Below are positions 57,181 through 64,000 of a stretch of DNA of 64,000 nt, piece by piece. The notes under the pieces were generated by a model. That model saw nothing but the letters and a program-made list of their open reading frames with translations, was not told where the DNA came from and made no database searches. The stretch is taken from contig NZ_CP116619.1 in NCBI RefSeq assembly GCF_030409055.1, forward strand, positions 2,184,628 through 2,248,627. The letters are read 5' to 3'. The translations under genes and the position numbers were made by a program. Source of the stretch: Trichocoleus desertorum NBK24 (GTDB lineage Bacteria; Cyanobacteriota; Cyanobacteriia; FACHB-46). How positions within the stretch are numbered: position 1 is the stretch's first letter; the number at the start of each line of letters is the position of its first letter.

Positions 57181-58730
57181 GATCCTGCTACCTCCGATGC
57201 GCCAGTGGCGTAAGCCATGATGTTTTCTTGCGTAATCTGTCTGCCAGTGGAGCCGCCCAGCTCGCCCACCAGTTCTCCTTCTCGCATCACCAACACGCGA
57301 TCGCTCATGCCCACCACTTCTGGCAGTTCGCTAGAAACCATGAGAATGGCGACTCCTTCGGCGGCTAAGTCGCTAATAATGCGGTAAATTTCACTTTTTG
57401 CGCCGATGTCTACCCCACGGGTCGGTTCATCCAGCAATATCACTCTGGGTTTGATCGCCAACCAACGTGCCAATAACAGCTTCTGTTGATTGCCCCCCGA
57501 TAGGTCTACGGCTCGGATTTCTAAGTTGGCCAGACGGATATTGAAGTTCTCCACCGCGTCTGTCGCCACTTGATTGACTGCGCCCCAATTGACCAAGCCA
57601 GCGTGAGCATCTTGCTTCAGCCGATTCAGGACGATGTTTTTGCGAGAACTCATCTCTAGAAACAGCCCTTGGTCTTTGCGGTCTTCTGGGACATAGCCAA
57701 TCCCTGCCGCGATCGCATCTCCGGGAGAGTTGATGCTGAGTTTTTGCCCATTCAAGAAAACTTCGCCACTGGTTTTAGGGTCAGCGCCAAAAATCAGCCG
57801 CGATAGTTCCGTCCTGCCTGCACCGACTAGACCCGCTAGACCTAGCACTTCTCCGGCGTGGACTGCAAAACTGGCAGGCTTGACCTTGCGACCATCGCTG
57901 ATATTTCTCACCTCCAAGACCACCGGACCTGCTGTGGTTTGTCGCTGGTGCTCGTAGAAGTCTTGCATGGCCCGCCCGACCATCATCTGCACTAGGCGAT
58001 CGGGGGAAATTTCGCTGCGAGTTAGGCTACCAATGTATTGCCCATCCCGCAAAACGCTAACTCGATCGGCCAAGGCATAGATCTCCTCCATACGATGGCT
58101 GATGTAGATAATGGCAATGCCGTCACTCCGCAACCGCCGAATCACCTCAAATAAGTGTTCTGTCTCGCGATCGGATAGAGCGGCTGTGGGTTCGTCCATC
58201 ACCAGAATGCGGCTGTTGTCTTTGAGGGCGCGGGCGATTTCGACCTGCTGCTGCTCCGCGATCGCCAAATCCCCCACGATATCGTGAGAGCTAAAACTGG
58301 CTCCTAAGGTTCTGAGGACTTGGGCTGCTTCTCGTTCCATGCCGTCGCGATCGAGAAATGGGCCTCGCCGCAACTCGCTGCCCATGAACATGTTTTCGGT
58401 CACGGTTAGGTTAGGTGCGACATTCAACTCTTGATAAATCAGGTTGATGCCTGCTTGTCTGGCGATCGCTGGATCGGTGATATTGACGGGACGACCATTG
58501 ATCAAAATCTCGCCTTCGTCTGCAACATAAGCGCCCGCCAAGATCTTCATCAGCGTGCTTTTGCCAGCCCCGTTTTCCCCCATCAGGGCATGAACTTCTC
58601 CGGGATAAATGGTGAGGTTCACACCTTGCAGCGCCGGGACACCATGAAATCGTTTGGTGATGCCTCGCATTTCCAGCACCGGAGTGGCGATCGCTCCTTC
58701 TGGAGATGAGGCTCGGATATCTGTAGTCAT
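57177..58730 (-). CDS. rbsA: Ribose-type ABC transporter ATPase (two ABC domains)
   Basis: The double ATPase of a CUT2 importer. Domain 1 has Walker [11 protein letters not shown], signature region [15 protein letters not shown] and Walker [12 protein letters not shown]. Domain 2 has the family's degenerate Walker [13 protein letters not shown], with a complete signature [15 protein letters not shown] and Walker [13 protein letters not shown]. The pattern matches RbsA and XylG, in which the second site is weak. Length 517 is normal. It lies 20 bases after rbsB and overlaps rbsC by 4. Confidence 0.94.
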   Translation of the reverse strand: MTTDIRASSPEGAIATPVLEMRGITKRFHGVPALQGVNLTIYPGEVHALMGENGAGKSTLMKILAGAYVADEGEILINGRPVNITDPAIARQAGINLIYQELNVAPNLTVTENMFMGSELRRGPFLDRDGMEREAAQVLRTLGASFSSHDIVGDLAIAEQQQVEIARALKDNSRILVMDEPTAALSDRETEHLFEVIRRLRSDGIAIIYISHRMEEIYALADRVSVLRDGQYIGSLTRSEISPDRLVQMMVGRAMQDFYEHQRQTTAGPVVLEVRNISDGRKVKPASFAVHAGEVLGLAGLVGAGRTELSRLIFGADPKTSGEVFLNGQKLSINSPGDAIAAGIGYVPEDRKDQGLFLEMSSRKNIVLNRLKQDAHAGLVNWGAVNQVATDAVENFNIRLANLEIRAVDLSGGNQQKLLLARWLAIKPRVILLDEPTRGVDIGAKSEIYRIISDLAAEGVAILMVSSELPEVVGMSDRVLVMREGELVGELGGSTGRQITQENIMAYATGASEVAGS

Positions 58731-58750
58731 CAGTAGCTCCTAGATCAATC

Positions 58751-59752
58751 TCACTGCCAGCCTGGATATTCGCTGACGTTCTCGCGCGTGATTAGCTTGA
58801 CTGGAATCAAAATGTCGGGGTTAGCAGGTTTCTTGCCATGCAGCAGGTCATTGCCCACTTGAACGGCCTTGCGCGTCATGCCTAAGGGGTCTTGAGCCGC
58901 AGTTGCTACAAAGAGACTATTGGGGTCCTCGATCGCCTCTTTGGCTTCTGGTGCACCATCCACACCCACAATGAAAAACTCACTGCGCTTGGCTTGGCGA
59001 GCGGCTAACTCTGCCCCCACTCCCGAAGGATCGTTAATGGCAAACACCGCATCGATTTTTGGGAAAGAGGTGAGCAAGTCACTCATCACTCTCAGCCCCC
59101 CATCTCGGCTGCCTTCCGCGTTCTGGTCCTTGGAAAGAACCTTGATGTCGGGGTATTTGGCCAGAATTTCCTCGCAGCCATCGACTCGCTCAAATACTGA
59201 GTTGACCGGAGGACCATTGACGATGACGATGTTGCCTTTTCCTTTCAGGCGATCGGCAATGTATTGGCAGCTAACTTGTCCCGCTTGGACGTTGTTGGAG
59301 GTGATGGTGGCATCTACACCTCCCTCGGCTCCTGTATCTACAGCGATGACAGCGATGCCCGCTTGTTTAGCTTTCTCTACGGCTGGAGCAATGCCTTTGC
59401 TATCACCCGCGTTGAGGACGATCACGTCCGTATCTGAAGCGATGAAATTTTCGATTTGATTAAATTGCTGGTTCAGGTCATAGCCACTAGAGACCAGCGT
59501 GACTCTGACATCTTCCCCACCAATCTTTTTGGCTTCCGCTTCCGCCCCTCGTCCCATCAGCACGAAAAAAGGATTACTCAAATCCCCTACCGTGACAGCC
59601 ACAGATTTCAGCTTCACCGCTTCATTGCCTGGGTTGCCCTGATTGCCTTCAATCGCTAATCGGTTGTTTGGGGTCGTCGGTGAGCAAGCCACAAGGGCAC
59701 TACTGGCGAGACTCAAAGCGCCAGCAGCGATCGCTACTCTCTTCACGTTCAT
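58751..59752 (-). CDS. rbsB: Ribose-type ABC transporter substrate-binding lipoprotein
   Basis: The binding protein of the CUT2 importer, of the LacI-like periplasmic fold. The N-terminus is a lipoprotein signal (VKRVAIAAGALSLASSALVA) with lipobox LVAC and Cys23. The two lobes show SVAVTVGDLSNPFFVLMGRGAE, DVIVLNAGDSKGIAPAVEKAK, AVDTGAEGGVDATITSNNVQ and AVFAINDPSGVGAEL, typical of RbsB. It is the first gene of the operon. The expected sugar-contacting Asp and Arg (VDT, DR) look in place. The sugar is not determined. Confidence 0.92.
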   Translation of the reverse strand: MNVKRVAIAAGALSLASSALVACSPTTPNNRLAIEGNQGNPGNEAVKLKSVAVTVGDLSNPFFVLMGRGAEAEAKKIGGEDVRVTLVSSGYDLNQQFNQIENFIASDTDVIVLNAGDSKGIAPAVEKAKQAGIAVIAVDTGAEGGVDATITSNNVQAGQVSCQYIADRLKGKGNIVIVNGPPVNSVFERVDGCEEILAKYPDIKVLSKDQNAEGSRDGGLRVMSDLLTSFPKIDAVFAINDPSGVGAELAARQAKRSEFFIVGVDGAPEAKEAIEDPNSLFVATAAQDPLGMTRKAVQVGNDLLHGKKPANPDILIPVKLITRENVSEYPGWQ

Positions 59753-60314
59753 CTATTTCCACCAACTCATCAAGAGAGCCAACAGAATATAGATCTGTAA
59801 ATTAATCAAAAGCATGAGCTAGCCCTGAATGACTCAGACCTAACTGAGAGGCATTTGAGCTTCTACAATTTCAACTCTTCCTAATATTTTGTTTTGATTT
59901 AGAAAAGAGCGCTATTAGCTCCAACTAATTGAATGCCTAACTAGATGCAGAATTATCTCTACACCTCAAAGCATTAAATTATTTACTTATGTTAAAACAC
60001 ATTTAGAAGTGTTTAATCTCGAAATAGCCTTTAGCTAAAACTGCTAGAAGACGTTGCTATTAAACTGACAGATTTATATTCAAATGACCCTTTACTCTGT
60101 TTATCCTCCGCTTTTATAAAAACAAACCACATCTATCCAATGGCTTAGTTAAAATCCCTAACTCAATTAATAATTTTTTTTATCTTTAATGTAATTTTAT
60201 TTAAACCTAGAGGTAAATCAGTTAAGCGATCGCCCTTTCTACAGTTTAGAAATAAAGCGATCGACAAACCTAGAAAATAGATCTGAAAATTAGGTGACAC
60301 TTTTATATTTTCAA
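59753..60314. other. AT-rich intergenic region upstream of rbsB
   Basis: About 560 bases, very AT-rich between 59870 and 60200, with no ORF of note. It should hold the rbs promoter. No tRNA, repeat or operator was assigned with confidence. Confidence 0.5.
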
Positions 60315-60524
60315 CTATGCTTCATTAACAGTTTCTGTAACTTCACTGCTAGTGGTTTCATCTGGTAGAGCAGCGATCGCGGCTAAAATGCTTGCAGCAT
60401 TTCCTTTGGGAGCATTAGCATCATTAGTCTTGATAATAACTTGTACCTCCGTTCCTTCTGGTAGATCAATCGGCTGAGTCAGTCTTAAAACCCCGTTTTC
60501 ATAAATGGCCGTAATTGTTTTCAT
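60315..60524 (-). CDS. DUF104-like antitoxin without a nearby toxin
   Basis: A 69-residue protein with the DUF104/AF2212-like antitoxin start TITAIYENGVLRLTQPIDLPEGTEVQVII, an AbrB-like beta motif, and a polar tail rich in Ala, Thr and Glu that would bind a toxin. In the usual arrangement a PIN-domain toxin gene follows. Here none follows, so it is an orphan or its toxin gene has been lost. Confidence 0.75.
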   Translation of the reverse strand: MKTITAIYENGVLRLTQPIDLPEGTEVQVIIKTNDANAPKGNAASILAAIAALPDETTSSEVTETVNEA

Positions 60525-60649
60525 AGTGCTCCAGTATTAAGTTGATTAACTTATATAGTAGTCCCAAATTATTTATAAAATTAGCGATCGCCCCTCTCAT
60601 CTAGAAAAAAGCGATCGCACACATCACCACTTAATTGAGTAATGAAATT

Positions 60650-61039
60650 TTAAGCAGGAATTACAATATCGGGTTTGGTGCTTTGAACGATCGCAAATAG
60701 CTCAGCTTGCTCAGTAGCAGGGACAGAAAATTTGTCTAGGGTTTGTTGAAAATCGTCCAAAAAAGACTCCCACTCTTCTGCTGTAATTTTGAGGTGAGCG
60801 TGGGAATCGTGCATCGAGCGACCACTGTATTGTTGCGGGCCACCCGTTGCCCAGCAGACCATTTCTGTTACTAAATATTTGAAGCCAGATCTAGAAACGC
60901 GATGATGCGCTTCATCAACTAGCGGGTTGGAATTGAGGCGCGGGTCATCCATGATGCGATCGATAAAGTCATCGACTACAGTAGCAATGCTGTAGACACC
61001 ACCGAGCCGCTCGTAGAGAGAAGTTGCCTGAGATTGCAT
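60650..61039 (-). CDS. glbN: Group 1 truncated haemoglobin
   Basis: A 129-residue 2/2 globin that binds haem and small gases. The start SLYERLGGVYSIATVVDDFIDRIMDD and the middle GGPQQYSGRSMHDSHAHLKIT are family marks; His80 aligns with the proximal His of Synechocystis GlbN (His70) by the GRxMxxxH spacing. A second His at 46 is in the region of the distal His (HHRVSRSGFKYLVTEM). ATG 61039 has an AGGAGAA site. Roles proposed for GlbN are nitrogen oxide or oxidative defence; which applies is unknown. Confidence 0.88.
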   Translation of the reverse strand: MQSQATSLYERLGGVYSIATVVDDFIDRIMDDPRLNSNPLVDEAHHRVSRSGFKYLVTEMVCWATGGPQQYSGRSMHDSHAHLKITAEEWESFLDDFQQTLDKFSVPATEQAELFAIVQSTKPDIVIPA

Positions 61040-61129
61040 AGTGTAGGTTCTCCTGGGGGTTAGTGCTTATTGTTCCCGACACAAAAGACAGCTATTCCAA
61101 CGCTTCAAGCAATGCAACAAGCGATCGCC

Positions 61130-62020
61130 TTAAGACTGCGGTTGGTATTCTCGCTGGATTTCGTCTAGGGCTTGCCGCAGATCATCGGCATGGAGCCAAC
61201 CGACAAATCCACCGTAGAGACATTGCCCTCTGGGACTGGCAACAAAGACGTGATCCACGCCAAACGGATTTTTCCAGGTGCGAACCGTGGTGCCATCCTG
61301 AAAAGTGAAAAGGGTTTGCGATCGCTCAAAATCGCGGCGGTGAGCATCGGTCATGCCTGCCACCAAGCGCAAGCGTTGAATCAGGTGCCCGCTCAACTCC
61401 GATTCTTCAGTTGATTCGCCCCAAAAGTTACGAATCGCAGCGGCAACAGCAGGGTGGTTCTTTAAAGTGGCGTGGGGCAAGCCGTAGACGCAGACAAATT
61501 TGGCATGGCGAAACTTGCTCGACTCGACGGGAATGGTGCCATCGCTGCCGCCATCATAGTCTCCGGCGATCGTTAGGGTCGGGATTACAGCCGCGATCGT
61601 CTCAGCAATGGGACGACGGTTTTTACCCAAGTCGCGAGCAATACCTAACCCAAACTGCAACGGATCGAAAATGCGACCTAAATCGGAGCCCCCCACTGGA
61701 GATGCAACCAGCACCAACGAGTCTACCTGCGACCACCATTCAGGATGACGATTTAGCACTTCTAGCCAAATCAAGCCACCCATCGAGTGCCCAATAATTC
61801 TGATTGGCGTGTCGGGGTAGGTCGCCAGTATATCGATCGCGACTTGCTCCACATGATCAATCAGCGGCTCGATCCGCAGCCAAGTTTTAACGAAACCCAA
61901 ATTCGGCGTGACTACCTGGGTCTGGGGCGAAGCGAGGCTCTGAGCCAAAGCTGTAATCTCGCGGCTGCTATCGGCCCACCCATGCTGAGCGTAAAGAATA
62001 AAATCTGGTGTCTCGCTCAC
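61130..62020 (-). CDS. Alpha/beta hydrolase
   Basis: A serine hydrolase fold of 296 residues. The nucleophile motif GHSMGG is at 77-82 (Ser79), with the HG-type oxyanion loop AQHGWADSS at 11-19. A likely acid is in TIAGDYDGGSDGTIP and a His in GLPHATLKNHPAV. The C-terminal 90 residues (LIQRLRLVAGMTDAHRRDFE and beyond) are an unusual extension with beta-type sequence and are not recognised. Substrate unknown. It ends 11 bases after the oxidase gene start region on the same strand. Confidence 0.85.
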   Translation of the reverse strand: MSETPDFILYAQHGWADSSREITALAQSLASPQTQVVTPNLGFVKTWLRIEPLIDHVEQVAIDILATYPDTPIRIIGHSMGGLIWLEVLNRHPEWWSQVDSLVLVASPVGGSDLGRIFDPLQFGLGIARDLGKNRRPIAETIAAVIPTLTIAGDYDGGSDGTIPVESSKFRHAKFVCVYGLPHATLKNHPAVAAAIRNFWGESTEESELSGHLIQRLRLVAGMTDAHRRDFERSQTLFTFQDGTTVRTWKNPFGVDHVFVASPRGQCLYGGFVGWLHADDLRQALDEIQREYQPQS

Positions 62021-62031
62021 CCTATACTCCT

Positions 62032-63129
62032 TTACTCGGTGGTAATCAGTTGGCGAATCATCTGAGCCGTTGCAGGAGCGAGCAAAACGCCATTGCGGTA
62101 ATGCCCTGTAGCGAGAAAAACATTACTGTAGCCAGGTAGCGGCCCAATAATTGGAGCAGGGCGACCTTCTGGGCGAGGACGAAAACCAGACCAAGTTCTA
62201 AGCACTGTGGCTTTAGCTAAGGCAGGGCAGAAGGCGATCGCTTGCTCTAAAACTGCTCGCAATTGCGCTTCATCCGCCATAACTTCCTCACCAGCAGCGA
62301 ATTCGACTGTTGCGCCCACCCAGCACTCATCCGAGCCTAACGGCACAATATGCACATCGTTGCCTGTAATGACAGGCTGTTTCTCCGGGATGTCTAAAGG
62401 TTGGTCGAGTCGTAGATGCAGCGCTTGACCGAGAACTGGACGAATTTCTATTGATTCTTTAAGAGACGCAGTCAGAGGAGTGGAACCTAAACCCGCTGCC
62501 ACAACCAGCCAATCAGTCTCAAAGTTTCCTGCTGTTGTGTATAACCGAGAGCAGATTTGTGAAATCTGCGTCTCTGCACTACAAGTGACAGCCTCAACAG
62601 CCGCATCAAAATGAAAAGTCACACCTTTCTGCTTGGCAGCAGTTACTAGGGCGTGAGTGAGAGCGACCGGATCAACTTGGCGATCGCGAGGTGAGTAGAT
62701 AGCCGCATTGACCGAATCTAGGTTGAGGTAAGGATACTGAGCTTGCAGTTGAGCCGCATCCAGAATCTCTAACGGCCAGCCTTGGTTCTTTCGAGTTTCA
62801 GCCAAGGTTTGCCATTTGGTGAGGTCGTCCTCGGCAAAACAAAGCTTCAAAATGCCCTTGCGATTCCAGGGAATGGTGCAGCCTGCGATCCCCTCTATTT
62901 CTGGAATCAGAGTCTCATACCGCTGCATACTAGCAAGCCGCAACTGCCAAGCTTTACCCTTCACTTTGTGGCTAATGATGCCCATTAGCACACCTAAGGC
63001 AGCTCCCGTTGCGGCTTGAGCAGGAAGTTGGCGATCGAACACAGTGACCGTCAATCCTGGGATTTGGCTGAGTTCGTAGGCGATCGCGGCTCCAACCACC
63101 CCACAACCCACCACAGCAACACGACTCAT
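62032..63129 (-). CDS. ThiO-like FAD-dependent amino-acid oxidase
   Basis: A DAO-family oxidase of 365 residues. The FAD dinucleotide motif VAVVGCGVVGAAIAYEL is at 4-20, and the C-terminal ATGHYRNGVLLAPATA is the mark seen in glycine oxidase ThiO and similar enzymes. The middle has a substrate-type domain (RPVLGQALHL) and GFRPRPEGRPAPIIGPLPGYSNV. ThiO makes the iminoacetate used for thiazole of thiamin, which fits this family, but no thi genes lie nearby. A broader amino-acid oxidase role is possible. It is followed by the alpha/beta hydrolase gene 11 bases later. Confidence 0.8.
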   Translation of the reverse strand: MSRVAVVGCGVVGAAIAYELSQIPGLTVTVFDRQLPAQAATGAALGVLMGIISHKVKGKAWQLRLASMQRYETLIPEIEGIAGCTIPWNRKGILKLCFAEDDLTKWQTLAETRKNQGWPLEILDAAQLQAQYPYLNLDSVNAAIYSPRDRQVDPVALTHALVTAAKQKGVTFHFDAAVEAVTCSAETQISQICSRLYTTAGNFETDWLVVAAGLGSTPLTASLKESIEIRPVLGQALHLRLDQPLDIPEKQPVITGNDVHIVPLGSDECWVGATVEFAAGEEVMADEAQLRAVLEQAIAFCPALAKATVLRTWSGFRPRPEGRPAPIIGPLPGYSNVFLATGHYRNGVLLAPATAQMIRQLITTE

Positions 63130-63137
63130 AGATTCAG

Positions 63138-63159
63138 CCCCTCTCCTACAGGAGAGGGG
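63138..63159. repeat. Palindromic repeat between psbQ and the oxidase gene
   Basis: CCCCTCTCC and GGAGAGGGG form a perfect 9-bp stem with a 4-base loop, followed by TTTGGGGAGAGG. This looks like a common cyanobacterial extragenic palindrome. It lacks a T-run on either side. Confidence 0.6.
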
Positions 63160-63171
63160 TTTGGGGAGAGG

Positions 63172-63615
63172 TTAACTATTAGGCACCAGTTGGAAGAAGG
63201 CATCGAAGTCTTTTATGGCTTCTGCGTAGTTGCGAATTGCTTGGCGGTAGTCGCTCTTTTGCGCCGCTTCATCAATTTCCTCTAGATGGGTGAAGACATC
63301 TTGAGCAGCTTGCCGTGCTGGGCCTTGAGCATCGGGAAGTAAGTTGCGAGATAAGTTGCCCATTCTAGTCCTCAGCTCTCCCAAAGGACCATGAATAAAG
63401 CCGCGTACATCAATCCATTCACGATTTTCAATCAGAGTTGCTAGTTCAGGCATACGACTGCGAAGGGCAGTGATGCTAGAGCTATAACTTTGAATCCGCT
63501 CAATTTGAGTGGGGCTGTAAGTCAGGGTTTTGGTGCTGGTAGGGCTGCTGCAACTGACGAGAAATGCTGTGACGAAGGCTAGTGCTAGAGCCAAAATTGA
63601 CCGATAGTGTCTCAT
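63172..63615 (-). CDS. psbQ: Photosystem II lipoprotein PsbQ (CyanoQ)
   Basis: PsbQ binds at the lumenal side of PSII and stabilises the oxygen-evolving complex. The 147-residue protein has a lipoprotein signal (RSILALALAFVTAFLVSC, lipobox ending at Cys22) and a four-helix bundle: YSPTQIERIQSYSSSITALR, LATLIENREWIDVRGFIHGP, GNLSRNLLPDAQ and VFTHLEEIDEAAQKSDYRQA, with the W-IDVR-xFIHGPLGELR core characteristic of the family. Length is normal. Confidence 0.92.
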   Translation of the reverse strand: MRHYRSILALALAFVTAFLVSCSSPTSTKTLTYSPTQIERIQSYSSSITALRSRMPELATLIENREWIDVRGFIHGPLGELRTRMGNLSRNLLPDAQGPARQAAQDVFTHLEEIDEAAQKSDYRQAIRNYAEAIKDFDAFFQLVPNS

Positions 63616-63841
63616 AACTCTACTTGTTTACCACTTGCAAAATCAATTGCCTTATTGATTAGAACCTATTCCCAAAACTCAAAGCAGTTTTGAAAAAAGG
63701 GTCTAGGGGCGATCATTTATATTTTTCGTAAAGAAATATATCTCAAGACTGTCCCCAAAGTCTTCTGCCTAAATAAAGACTACCGGATTAACCCGTGAGC
63801 GATCGCCCAAATCAAAGTAGCCACCTCAATCCTAACTAGCC

Positions 63842-64000
63842 CTAAAGGCTTTGACGACGTAGAAAGGGTAAGATCACTTCATTTACCTTTTCATACCAGT
63901 CTTCTTGGGGGTAGTGCCCTACTTCTTGTAGTTGTACTAGCTCTGCATCAGGAATCGCTTTAGTAAAGTTTTCGGCCATGCTAAAGGGCAACCAAGGATC
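63842..64000 (-). CDS. Alpha/beta hydrolase, C-terminal end only
   Basis: The last 52 codons of a minus-strand gene run off the right edge and stop at 63842. The product contains DPWLPFSMAENFTKAIPDAE and EVGHYPQEDWYEKVNEVILP, where GHYPQED is the His loop of an alpha/beta hydrolase. The rest of the gene lies beyond 64000. Confidence 0.8.
   Translation of the reverse strand, partial: DPWLPFSMAENFTKAIPDAELVQLQEVGHYPQEDWYEKVNEVILPFLRRQSL

Noticed and set aside
58920-59459. 179-residue plus-strand ORF opposite rbsB
   Set aside because: It mirrors a clear substrate-binding protein and shows only biased composition.
61411-62065. Plus-strand ORFs opposite the alpha/beta hydrolase
   Set aside because: Shadows of a gene with a clear GHSMGG motif; products are low-complexity.

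Overview
The window comes from a filamentous cyanobacterium. The evidence is genes for photosystem subunits (psaD, the lumenal PSII lipoprotein psbQ), an FtsH2-type thylakoid protease, Ycf46, a GUN4 domain, a GH100 invertase, many copies of the HIP1 octamer GCGATCGC, and above all hetR with its small partner patX, a pair tied to filamentous growth. There is no nif, het or other heterocyst gene here, so hetR alone does not show that this organism makes heterocysts. Most genes read like a core cyanobacterial chromosome. No insertion sequence, prophage or CRISPR array was seen.

Layout. 1-3050: 3' part of ftsH with its terminator, a DUF6464 membrane protein and a methyltransferase. 3389-6019: an AT-rich, HIP1-free OLD-family ATPase/TOPRIM gene that looks acquired. 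6123-9770: mnmD-like and mug genes, an unusual PspA/VIPP1-like gene whose N-terminus is split by a glycine-rich hydrophobic block, and a VapBC-type pair. 9842-14772: an Omp85 gene followed by a membrane Ser/Thr kinase, and a DUF2062 gene. 15010-18203: tRNA-Leu, a ParDE-type pair and a NACHT NTPase carrying a GUN4 domain. 18289-25597: a very large CPBP-type membrane protease, a neutral invertase and the pntA1-pntA2-pntB transhydrogenase operon. 26635-32272: DUF2808, then the rpmH-rnpA-PH-yidC-khpB-DUF177-ycf46 cluster for ribosome, RNA and membrane insertion. 32387-38447: SH3 and peptidoglycan-binding envelope proteins, Fur-family regulator, SigC-type sigma factor, gpsA and lipA. 38556-40281: tRNA-Pro, hetR and patX. 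40603-49141: mgtE, a PEP-CTERM exoprotein divergent from a DICT-GAF histidine kinase, psaD, trpE and a Crp/Fnr regulator. 49124-59752: RlpA, an M28 peptidase, VanW, 5-oxoprolinase and a ribose-type ABC transporter operon. 60315-64000: orphan DUF104 antitoxin, truncated haemoglobin, an alpha/beta hydrolase, a ThiO-like oxidase, psbQ and the 3' end of another hydrolase.

The items most worth a second look are the PspA/VIPP1-like protein with a membrane-type glycine-zipper domain inserted between helix 0 and helix 1 (7772-8923), the NACHT-GUN4 fusion beside a toxin-antitoxin pair and a tRNA (15010-18203), the hetR-patX pair with an exact RGSGR C-terminus (38660-40281), the lone OLD-type nuclease (3389-6019), and a perfect CRP-type palindrome in front of a Crp/Fnr gene (48372-48387). 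All functional calls rest on reading the translated sequence and recalled family features; no database search was run.
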